Shown here in pieces: positions 1 through 11,000 of a DNA stretch of 64,000 nucleotides. The DNA lies in NCBI GenBank assembly GCA_905178155.1, contig CAJINV010000021.1, positions 545,530-609,529 on the forward strand, given 5' to 3'. This DNA is from Amoebophrya sp. A120 (taxonomy: Eukaryota > Sar > Dinophyceae > Syndiniales > Amoebophryaceae). How positions within the stretch are numbered: the stretch's first letter is position 1; each line of letters starts with the position of its first letter. Under the pieces are notes generated by a model. It searched no databases. It was not told the origin of the DNA and saw only the letters and a list, made by a program, of their open reading frames with translations. A program made the position numbers and the translations under genes.

Positions 1-123
1 GTTCTACACGTAGTATTCCAAGAAGTCATCAAACGGCAGCAGAGCAACCACCTTGTAACCGAGCATTTGCATTGATGTTGAAGCGTCAAAATTCATCATC
101 TCTAATCATCTTGCTCTTCTTGG

Positions 124-1470
124 TTAGTACTGCTCGTTCGCATCACCAGAATCACTTCTCTCGCCTGCGTTGTCGTTCTCCTCCTCGGTGTCGTTCTCTT
201 CCTCGCTATCGCTTCCGTTATCACTTTGATTTTCTCCTTCTGGAACATTCAAAAGCCGCGCCAGTGCCATGGCAGATTCAAAACGCACCACCTCGTCGCT
301 GTCCCTGCGAACGCTAACAACGACCCTGGCCTTTCGTACCTCGAAAGCGGCCGCGGAATTCTTCGCGTGGCTGTCACACACTTGCAGAAACTCCTCAGCG
401 TTATGCTGACTGGCATTCGTGTGTGCAAATACTCCGGTAACGGCGCCCATGACCCAGACGTCGGCCCGGGCGCTTGAAAGGTTTGAAAATTGTACGCATT
501 TTAAGTGGATGGCCGCGGCGGCAACGCCTGCTGTGGCCAGTGCTTCCCTTTGGCTTCGATCATCCTTGTACAGGTGGCTGTCTTCACGGTAGAGGACCCG
601 ATCGGACCGCGTCAGTACGAACTCACTGTACCTGTGCTCGGGGGGGTCTAATCCAGACACCCGCTCGACGTCATCGAGATGGGCGTGGAGCGAACGGCCA
701 CCAATGCTCTCACCACGATCGTTCAAAACCGCAAACGAAAACTCGAGGGCGTGCGACCGGCCGAATACATCCGGCTCTTTCGTGCCAGGAAACGCTGTTC
801 CGATCGGAAGCGTTAGTTTTTCTATCGTTCTTCTCGCCTGCGGCACCGTGTACGCAAAAAAATAATTCACCTCATGCGCCAACTCTTGTCTTTTGACTTC
901 GCAGGGTACTAAATAATGATGGCGCATTGTCTTTGCCTTCGCGTCCCAATAACGAATGGCGAAAGGGAGAGCTCGCTTCGCGGCCTCGGTGAGGCGCGAG
1001 ACGGCCCCGCTTGCATCCAGCTTCTCGCTCCGCGTCGGCTCCGTGTCTCGCAAAAAGCTGAAAATTTTGAGCTGAAGTTCCACAGGCACGTGGAGGACCA
1101 CGGGTGAGCTATTGCTGCTCCCCCGGTCTTTTTGTTTTTTCTCGAAAGACACACACGCTGCCTGAACCGCGCGAGCGTTGAGAGTGCGATAGTTTCTGGG
1201 TTCGATATTTGCAACGGCCGCATCTTCGAGTCTCCTGTACTCTGCCCTGTGGTACTCTTGCGCCGCTTCATCGGCCACTGATGGAGCGGGACGACCAGGG
1301 TGCATGGACATCGTGTTGAGTTTGATTCCGCTTTTTGGTGCCAGCTCGTCCTCACAACTGGTGTGAAAGCCTTGTACGATAAAATAAGTTTGATCTTCAT
1401 GTGTATGAGTATGTAGCAGCGTATACTTAGCAACTGTGATAATTGTGAGGAAGAGAATCTTCATCTTCAT
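124..1470 (-). CDS. F-box-like protein with acidic C-terminus
   Basis: One uninterrupted 448-codon frame. Around residue 127 it reads VPVELQLKIFSFLRD, followed by a VSRL-like segment; this matches the start of an F-box helix bundle, the domain that recruits substrates to SCF ubiquitin ligases. The middle (about 150-400) is not recognised. The last 40 residues are almost all Asp, Glu, Asn and Ser. Two starts are possible: the first Met gives a hydrophobic leader (KILFLTIITVA) that could be a signal peptide, which sits badly with an F-box role, while Met54/Met56 (about 1311) would give a soluble protein. No introner interrupts it. F-box assignment is from motif only; the substrate is unknown. 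Confidence 0.55.
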   Translation of the reverse strand: MKMKILFLTIITVAKYTLLHTHTHEDQTYFIVQGFHTSCEDELAPKSGIKLNTMSMHPGRPAPSVADEAAQEYHRAEYRRLEDAAVANIEPRNYRTLNARAVQAACVSFEKKQKDRGSSNSSPVVLHVPVELQLKIFSFLRDTEPTRSEKLDASGAVSRLTEAAKRALPFAIRYWDAKAKTMRHHYLVPCEVKRQELAHEVNYFFAYTVPQARRTIEKLTLPIGTAFPGTKEPDVFGRSHALEFSFAVLNDRGESIGGRSLHAHLDDVERVSGLDPPEHRYSEFVLTRSDRVLYREDSHLYKDDRSQREALATAGVAAAAIHLKCVQFSNLSSARADVWVMGAVTGVFAHTNASQHNAEEFLQVCDSHAKNSAAAFEVRKARVVVSVRRDSDEVVRFESAMALARLLNVPEGENQSDNGSDSEEENDTEEENDNAGERSDSGDANEQY

Positions 1471-1969
1471 ATCATCTCCTTTAGAAATTAATAGATGGTG
1501 TATGTCGTGTAGGTTTAAGTGTGGTTCTCAAGAGATCTTCATTGTAAACAGCATCAGGAGACGAACAGGAACATCAGCAACGCGGGCGGCTTGGAGGCTG
1601 CAACATCAGGAAAGTACAATTCTAAGACTGGTGCGCCAGTAGTGATCGCGTTCTCCTACATGGCTTTAGTCACTTGTCTGCAAAGACACGGCAATTAAGG
1701 AGCGCCGCGCAGTTGATAGGTATTGGTATTCATGGATATTAGCTAGGGCCAGGACTGAAATCTAATCAAACAGTAGTCGCGCTACTTGTATGCTTGTCTC
1801 CACGGGTAATATTTCGTCGCTCCTGCGTCTTTCCTCTACTTTCAGTACCATTTATATTGGTCTTCCGATTCAAAAAGCCAAAGTGAGCTTCTTCCACTGA
1901 GTCACAGAAAAAAGCGCAGACGCTAACGTCTGCGGTTTTTCTCGTCCTCGAATAAGAACCCTATTGGTT
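1471..1969. other. intergenic spacer
   Basis: Spacer between the F-box-like gene and the 3' end of the next minus-strand gene. Only short unsupported frames are present. I see no repeat, RNA gene or introner. Confidence 0.5.
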
Positions 1970-3503
1970 CTACAACTGCTCCTTCGAACCCTCCGGAAAG
2001 GGCAACTCCGAGCCGGTGCCGCCAGTAGTGCCGTAGCCGTTGTTCTCGGACGGCTCGCTGGACGAGATGCTTGTTCCGCGCAACGACGTCGCACCTCCGT
2101 GGCCATCCTGATTCTCGGTCGCCGGGCCGGCACCAGCATCACGCACGGGTTCGCGTTCCTGCTGTTCGTTGATCGTGGTTCTTTCGCCGTGGTCCTCGCC
2201 GATCACCGTCGCGGCCCCACCGTTCGTCACTGTGTCGCCTTCCTCACCAAACTCCTTGATCTGGGTGAAGGCTCTTGGAGCAGCCCGTTTCAGCTCCGCA
2301 ACCGCTTCTCGGATAGCGCGGTCTGCGTCGTGTACTGCACCACGGTTTCCGTCATACAATCTGCTGCAGGCGCCGAAAAACTTCGACTTTCTCAGCTTAT
2401 TCCTCGCGTTTTCTACTTCTCTCCACGGTTTTTAAGACCTTCGTATCGCACCTTTTCGGCGGACAGTTTTTTGCTGGTGTTTGTGAGCATCGTTAGTACC
2501 TGCGTTAGGTTGTTTAACGCGCGGACTTTTGTTTTGCAAAACTCCCTTTCTATCGCCTCCTCTCCAGGTACAACGATTTCCATTCCTCCAAGTTCACTGG
2601 AATCCGAATCCGAGTTGCGCTCCCCGCTACAGGACTTGAAGCACTTGCACAAAGACGCCCACATCCCGCCGTCACCGCGTTTATGCTGATCCAGTTCCAG
2701 ATCGAGGAAGCTTGTCTCATCGCGGTCCTCATCTTGTCCATTTTCCCGGCCGCGCGCGTCTGGATGCGGATGGCCCTGATCCTCGACACCGCCAGCGGCT
2801 CCGATTTCCTGCTCAGACGGTGCGAACGGAGTATAATTCTTGTACTTCGCGCACTTGCCGTTTTTCATACACCAGCCTTTCCGTTCAAGCGCGGACGCTT
2901 CACCTGCAGTAAAGGAGGGGAAGTGCTGGCGTCCTCGCCGATCAATCTGAATCTCAAACAACAGCGTCCGAGGTCAAGTTTTACTTTCGGTGCAGTACCT
3001 CGCCAGAGGAAAGAAACTTCTAATAGCCCAGCGCGGCATTCTGAATATGAATTCTCAGAATTGCAAATAAAAGTTGGAAGCAGGGCAGAAAAATAAAACA
3101 AGAAGAAAACAGCTTTACTCACCATTTCCATCCGTATCGGCTCCACCGCGAAGAAACAGTTCATTCGCTACCGATTGGAAAATCAGCAGAAGAGCGGACA
3201 TGGAGGTCATTTGTTTGTTTTTCACGAGCTCATGGACAAACTCCGCGGTCAGAAAAGATTTTTCCTCCGTTCCCGTCGCAGCGTTCTTTTGCGTGAAAGC
3301 GCGTGGGGTCGGGGGGGGGGGTGCTTCTGCTTCCCCCGTTGTTCGTGGTCCGGGACCACGACCGGGGGCTCCTCGAAATGAGAACTCGAGAGAGAAGAAC
3401 TCATATCGGTGTCGATGGCCGCTTCCTCGTTAAAATGTTGCCCTTTGTCATGGTTCTCCGCCGCGGACCCGCAGACGGACAGTGCCACAACGTACAACGC
3501 CAA
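1970..3503 (-). CDS. secreted EF-hand-like protein, multi-exon, frame broken at a homopolymer
   Basis: Coding frames run from a hydrophobic leader (LALYVVALSVCGSAAEN, signal-peptide-like) to a stop at 1970. The frame shifts at an 11-base G run (3311-3321); past it the frame continues through TAEFVHELVKNKQ to the EF-hand-like loop start DTDGNG, where a GTGAGT donor begins an intron. The next exon (to 2413) is Cys-containing (KNGKCAKYKN, SLCKCFKSC) and helical; the last (1970-2359) is acidic and charged. The junction near 2390 needs another short intron, possibly GTGCGA to GAAAG. No ATG opens the leader frame, so the first exon or start is unresolved. No ligand or role can be assigned beyond possible calcium binding. 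Confidence 0.45.
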
Positions 3504-5002
3504 GCACTTCTTCGTGACGGTTTTGGATATGGGTATGGCCCGACGAGCAGGTGTTACTTATGAGATGTCGAAGCTTTCATCAATTTCATCGTCGGAGGGT
3601 GGAGCAGCGAGCGCCGCCCTGGCTTGTCATGTATGAAATTCCAACATACAACGCCACAGTGCTTTAGATCTTTATTGCAGCGGCTCCAAGTGCAAATCTT
3701 TTTTCGTTGTCTTTCTGAACCCCGTCATTCTGCTGGTGCGCAGGTGCGCATCACAGAAAGAAAAGACTTATAGATGATTTACATCTTCTTCTTCATACAA
3801 GCGGAAGGACACCCACGGCAATCCTCGTAGAATCAAAAGCGCGAATGAGCCGAGGGCAACGGCAAGGTTTTGTCTATCGCATGACACTTGTTGCGATTGC
3901 GCTGAGGATGATGGATGGATGGCGGTGGTACGAGAAAACAATCGACGTAACCACAAATAACACCTGCTCGGGCCATAACAAGGAGAGTCCTCATCTTTTT
4001 TTTGCTTCTTTGTGAAAGAAGGCTACCAAGATAAATCGATGTGGAAAAATGAAAAATAGCAATATGGACTTCTGTCGGTTTACTTCCTGGCTGTTGAGAT
4101 GAAATAAAGCTCTGGCGGTTTTCCTGGGTTATTTGGTTTTCAGGTTTACTAGCATCTACATTTACTTCTATAAATCATTGAGTGCACGACCATTGCTTGG
4201 CGCACTGACTTCTAAATGATTGGCGCCTCCTGGTTTGTGATTGAAAAACTACACGTACACGAGATCCTTTTGTGCCTCTACTGGAAGAAGCAATTGACGG
4301 ACTCTAAAACAGTGGATCTTGAAGGAATCTTGTGCAAAATAGATGCTCGCACTGTTGTGAAATACACTGGCGAAAACGCAAGACCAGAGGGAAAGTGCAA
4401 CGTTCCGTCGTGGATAAGAACTGAAGAACTGTGCTACAATGTTGAGTACATATACGATCAGGCTCAGGTCGTGGACCGGGACCACTTCTGCTTCCAACAG
4501 GAGCATAATAATCGACTGCATCGTGATCGTGATGTTCGTGAGATCGTGACATTCGCTTCGTGGCTGCCACAGCCGGATTTGTATAATTTTTTGAGTACAC
4601 CGAACACAAGACAAGTGCCAGGCCCTGATGAGCATCAACGCGGCTCGTTGTTCACAGATGAGTGACAAGTGGCCAGGCGAAGCGAATGCTATTGCGGAGC
4701 CCCACGGTGTATTGAACTTAATGCAGCTTCCGCTGTTTCTATTTTGTGATTGTCCTAGAAGTAATCGCAATATTGATGTGAAACGCACCTGCGCGAAGAT
4801 GTATATTGTATGCGGAGACATGATCAACATTATGGCTTCGTATTCATGCTACATCGATTTCATTGCGGACTCGGAGATAGCCACTGATGTAGTGATGAAA
4901 CCTCGGGCGATTAGCACGGTGGTAGTTCGGTTCCGGTCGTCTCTCTCAGGCTTTGCCTCGTAAGAAACCGGATATCCACCGCTACCACGACCGTTTTGGT
5001 TT
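3504..5002. other. intergenic spacer
   Basis: About 1.5 kb between the 3' end of the SelD fusion and the EF-hand-like gene. It has short frames on both strands (the longest is plus 4216-4665) with no recognisable motif and no counterpart in neighbouring gene order. I call no gene here. Confidence 0.5.
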
Positions 5003-8000
5003 TTACCACTGCAGCTTTACCCGTTTGTCAATCGTATCTACGAACGCGATTTTTCCAATGACAAACACATCCGCTTCTTTCGCCAATTCTCCCGCCAAGC
5101 TTTCCGGCAACGCGAGCAGCAGCCCTCCCGATGTTTGCGGATCGATCAGTGCGAAGTCCGGCGTTGCAAGCTTTGTCGTTTTGGTGTTTGTCTCTACTCC
5201 CGCAACTGCTCCTCCAGGTACTATTTGTCCGAAAGCTTGGTGCTCTCCTGCACCGCTGAGTTTCAAGTTTTCGATTTCGTGCGCTACCAGGGCGAGATTT
5301 TTTGGAAACAGTGAGGAAGCCACACCCTCCGCGACCATCTGCAAGGCCCCGTGGAGAATGGGAATTTTGTGCATGTCGAGCTGCACTTGCAAATTTCGGT
5401 TGGTTTTCCGCGTCATCTCGAGCAAATGCCCGAGCAACCCAAATCCGGTGATGTCCGTGCAGGCGGACACGGCGAATTTTCCGGGATTGTATGGATTGCA
5501 AAACAAGTATCTTCGTGCTAGTTCAAGAAATTGCGTATACAGATTGATGACTCAGCATTACAAATGGAATTTGTAATGCGGATTTACCTGAACAACTAGA
5601 TTTGTAAATGCATACCTACAAAAATCAGTCGTAGGGGTACGATACTTGTTGTTTTGCAATGCATAGTTTGTTGTCCGCGACGATGCGCTGGAGAATGCGC
5701 ACCACGTCGGCGGAGTTCGTTGCCAGCATGCTTTTCAGGCAGTTTTGCCACACGTCCCCGCTGCAGCAGTTCCGCATCACGCCCGCCTGGATGATCCCTG
5801 TGCCGAGGGGTTTTGTCACCACGAGCACGTCGTTTTCCTTCACGACGCCCTTCAGCCAACAGGTGGAGCTCGGGTTTGCGGACATGCTCTGTGCCGCGTT
5901 GACCGTGAAACCCAGGCTCAAGTCGCCCTCGATCGTGTATGAATAGCAAAAGTTGTCTCTTAGTAGTTGTAATTGCAATACAAACATTTAGCATGACAGA
6001 GGCAATTTGTCGTGCTGATTTTCCTTGAGAAGGAGACTTCGACTTGTCATGCATAATTACAATTACTACGAGTGCGACACTTGTTTTGCAGAGGATAACG
6101 TGTGTCCCCCGACGATCGGGGTGTCCGGGCCGAAGGCGGACTTCGCCCCGGCCAGCATCATCGCGAGGTTATGCATTGCAAAAGTATCGTACTATAAACT
6201 CGCATCACAAGTTTTAATTTTGGCAAGAAGAACACCAAAAGTGAGATTTGTAAATGTAAAAAATGCTGATTCAGGTTGGAAAAGATACTTGTCATGCGTG
6301 ACTGCAATTCTATACGAGAGAGTGCGATACTTTTGCAGAGCATAGAGGTCTTGCTGCTGCAGCCTCTCCGCGCCGAGCGGAACCGAACAGGTGGAGAGCG
6401 CGCTGATGTGCGTCTTCTGTTGCCCTTTGCTCGAGGAGGAGGTGAGGAACGACGATGGTGAGGAGCCAGAGCTTCGCGTTGAAGAACTAGCGCTATCCGT
6501 ATTCACCACGCCCATCGCAATCACGTCGGACAAGGAGTGGAGGGCCGCCACCTGGTATCCACAGTAAATTTCCCGCACACCTACACGTACAAATGCAGTC
6601 TCTGCATGACAAAATTGGGCTTCGATCTTAGTGTTGACTAGAGCTTTATGCACACAGCATGCAATGCGTGTTCAAGCTCCCCTGCGTGGTTCCATCGATC
6701 TTGATCTTCAGCACAGTAACGATCCTAACCGTTTAGCTTAGTCGTCTCGTCGTCTTTGTGGTCTGGTTGACCAAACCAAACGAATCAATCCATCTTGAAA
6801 CACCACCTGTATACAGATGTGAATCAGTACTCCGTTCTGAATCATTCCAAACAGAAAGATGCGAACTCGACCGCTATTCGTATGCTGTGAATGTGTTCAG
6901 AATTCCTAACATTCTGATTCACACTTGGTGCCGCCGGTGAGACCGGTAATCGCGAGCCAACGAACAACTTCGCCATCCACAAGTCCAAATTTTTCCGTCG
7001 GAACACCATCGGCATCTACACGCAAAAATCTCTCTTTGGAATAGATTGATTTACGAATCCCGACGGTATGCCGACGGTAGATCGGAAGATCATCTGCCCG
7101 GAGATAAAGAACTCCGAGGGCTGGACGATGTGGAAGCATAAAATCAAATCGATGATGAGCATGGTATTGGAATTGGACGCACAATGGCAGGCAATTTTGA
7201 ACGACAACACCCAGCAGACGAACTTTCAAAATGTTCAGCCTGGTTTGACAGCACAGCAAAAGCAAGATGTGTTTTCCCTCGAGTCCACGTTTTTGAATGC
7301 ATTGCAAGACGACGCAGCAAAATTGATCACGAACAGCCAGACAGTGGGTTTTGTAAAATGTTACTTCCTTCTGTCATCGCACTGGGATCAGAAAGCATCT
7401 TCAATTGACAGTGACACAACCAACAACGAATTGATTACTGTCTGCTACGACATGGAGAAGGATGGAGATTTTTCTATTTGGATCTACGCAGAAAAGTACA
7501 GCAAAATCCTCCTTCTGAAAGACAGATACCCAGATGCGGCTGCGATCAATCGCCAGATGTGGGACGTCCTCAAATTCCGACTTGACCCGACTTGCATGAA
7601 AACAATCATGGCGGAGATCAGAAATTTGAACAGTACTACAGCTACTTGGGAGAAAGAAGGACTGGCAATGGTGATGGACTTCATCAAATCAGGCAGAATG
7701 AATATTGAAAAGGAACAGCAAGCGACTTTGCATTTAGCACGAACGAACGTCGCCCCCGCAAACGCAAACCCCAATGCGTTCCTTGCTGGTGCATCATCAT
7801 CATCTTCTTCTTCTGGTAACAAAAATTCCAACTTCATCGTCGCACCGGAAGGCGCGACCTTCGAGCAGCAATTGATGTGTCAGTCCATCAATAACCAAAC
7901 CGCCTTAGTTATGATGAATAAGGGTCACAAAGGACAGGGAAAACACAACAACAAAAACTACAATTCCAATACCTATGCGAATCGAAATCAGCCCTATGGT

Positions 8001-11000
8001 AACAACGCGCAGAATCAAGGAGGCCTCTGGTGTACGTATTGCCAACGTCCAGGACATGACGTTCATTACTGCTATCGCAAGAAACGCCAGCAGGAGAAGA
8101 ACACTGCCCCACCACCCGCGAACAACTACGGCAACAACCACAAGAAGGGCGGTGGTGGTGGCAAGGGCGGTGGCAAACACGGCGTGAAGAAAGGTGGCTA
8201 CAAGTCTCACCAGAAGGGTCGCAAGTGGTGACATAAGGACCACGATTCTGCTGATGATGTCGATGATAAATCGATGCTGATGGATTCAAATCACGATGTG
8301 AAAATCGATGCTGAGTTGGAATCAAATTTCGTTGATGTGTCGAAGAACACTGATGAAAAGAGCGATGTATTTGATGACGACGACAACTACTATTCGTGCT
8401 TTTACACAAGTCACGATGCTACTAGTTACAATCAAAAATCGTTACTGTGCAAGATCGATCAATCAATGCCGATTATAGAGTGCAAGATCAACAAATCCAT
8501 TTTGGATGAAGGTTCGGCAGAGGAAAGAAAACAGAGGACAAACAGGGATATCCTCGACAGTGGCACTACTCATTACGTGTCGAGTGTGCTTAGCGATTTT
8601 GTGTCCTTTCGCTCCAATCCTGTGAAAATCAATGGAGTCGGAGGCACTTTGCAAGCGAAAAATCCTCCAAGGATAGGTAGGCTGAAGACGAATCGACTTG
8701 GTTACTCAGTAGGTATTTTTCACAGCGCTTTGCCCGTGCGCCGCCTTTTACCTACAACCACCCTGAACGCAATGGGTTGGTCAGTAAAGCTAGAACCAAA
8801 AGCAGTAGCCAAGTCTGAGATAGTTTCAAGATTCGCAGATGTCGCAGTGCCATTAGAAAATAACCCGCCTGACTTACCATTTTTGCCTGATGGTGAGCTT
8901 TTCGGCACGGGTGTGGCTTTATACTGCAGAGAATTTGAAGAGGTTTTGTCAGAGGAAGACGCTTTGTCTGCGTCGCGTTTTGGTTGCAATCTTTTCACAC
9001 CTGATTGCTTATCCAACTGCTGCAAAAAGCGCCGCGTAGGACAGCTCGATGAGTCTGCTTCTATTTTCACTGGAGATGCCTTGGCCGACTGCGTAGAGGA
9101 TTTTGAGCATTTATGCTACTTGTCCAAGTTAGACCGACACCGAAGACGTGGCCACATCCATGTCCCAGGTGAAGAGGTGTTTTGCCCTGAATGCGCCCTC
9201 GCAAAGGGTGGCAGGTCAGGTGCTAGGAAAGAACGACCACAGAAGTACTCTGATCCAACACCGCTAAAGCAACTTGATGCTGACTTTTGGGGTCCAGTCA
9301 AACCCGTCAGCTTGACAGGCAATTCATGGCTATTGATTTTCATTTGCCCTGCTGTTGCGCGTGTGTTTGAGTTCAAGTTGAAGCACAAAGATCAGGCCTA
9401 CGCAGTCGTAGAACGGCTAATCAAGCAACTTCGCGCATCGGACAGCATCGACTTGACAGATAAGGTCGTATGGTTTGTCCGCAGTGACAACGACCCCACG
9501 TTCAGAGCAAAGAAGTGGGAGGATACGCTCCAAGCGCTCTCCGTTTTTCGGCAGCACTCAGTCCCATACGTACCACAGAAAAATGGTGTGTGCGAACGCT
9601 TCATGGGTACTCTGGGTCCCGGTTTAAGGGCTAATCTAGTGGGTGTCGACTTGAGACTTTGGGATTATGCCGCTTCTTACTTTGTATACACGTGGAATCG
9701 CTTACAGCGGAAATTCTACAAGCGCGCCCCTCAGTTCAATGGTCTCTCACCTTTGGAAGCTTGTCGACAGAGGAAGTCACTGCAAAATGACCGGAAAGTT
9801 TCTCGCACAGAACCCCAAGAGCCCGATGAGATATTGAAGACTTCGAATTTTGACTCCAGGATGCGTCGCTTCGGTTGCCTCGCTTATTTCCTGAGACAGC
9901 CAGTAGAAGGGGTCAAGAAACTTGTAGAGAAGTACACGAAAGGAGTCTTTCTTGGGTATTGCGATCAGTCCTCGTGCTATCTAGTTGGAACTTACGTTAA
10001 GGATGATCGATACTCCAAGGCCGGCGCTTTGCGCTGGGCAGTTTACGAAACAAACGCCGTGAAGTTTGTCGAGTCAGTTTTGATCGACAATGTTGACTCT
10101 CTACGCCCAGGGTACCGCGGTGGCGTCGTAGTTTCAGACGACCAGCTCCTGCAGACTATCTGTGGCTCGAAGGACAATGCCCGGGTGGTTGGTTCTGATC
10201 GGGATTGTGCTCCTGTGCGCAAAAATCCGGGTGGTTCAGAGGTCTCAGGTTCTGGGGGGGTTGGCGGGTCCAACTCCCTGCCACTTTTAGAAGTCGAGAA
10301 AGCAGCTTCACAAGAACACGCTCATAACGCATCCTCTGCCTCGTTCAAAGACATCAATCTTCAGTCAAATCAGCATGCCAGTGGTGACAATTCGCAAGTA
10401 CAAAATCCGCATTCCGCACCTGATTCAGTTTCATCGCGCGCGCCCGCCCGGAACACGGTTGAACACCATGAGCCAGACCCTGAAGTGGTCTTTGGTCGCG
10501 AAAAGACCAAGCGCCCGCGCGGTAGGCCCAAAGGGGCAAAGGACAAAACGCAACGCACGCGAAGAACAAAGCAGCAATTGTCCGAAGCCGAGAACTCAGA
10601 TGCGTTTTATGCCGACTTTGCAGAAGTGATCAATGATTGTTATGTATGTGACAGCGTCGTAGACGATTTCGAAGAGGGTGAAGAGTTAGTCGAAGCACTT
10701 CCACAGTTCGCGAACGTTGCCGCGATGAGCTCGCCAGATGCGCCGCACTGGTTAGAAGCCAAATCCCTCGAGAAGTGCAAGCTTGAGGCGTTTCAGACGT
10801 GGAGAGTGCCTACTCCAGAAGAGTTAGAACGCGCTAAGACCACAGGCGTGGTCCCGATAGCATTGGTGCTTAGCCGCAAGCGCTGTGGCAAGTTCAAGTG
10901 CCGTGCTGTCGTCCTAGGTAATCTCTACAAGCCCGGCGGTGAGTTAGAAGTTTACGCGCCCGTAATCAGCTTTGGAGCCTCGCGCTACCTGCTGATCGAT

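Noticed and set aside
4216-4665. Plus-strand gene of 149 codons
   Set aside because: No motif, wrong strand for this block, and equally long overlapping frames on the other strand.
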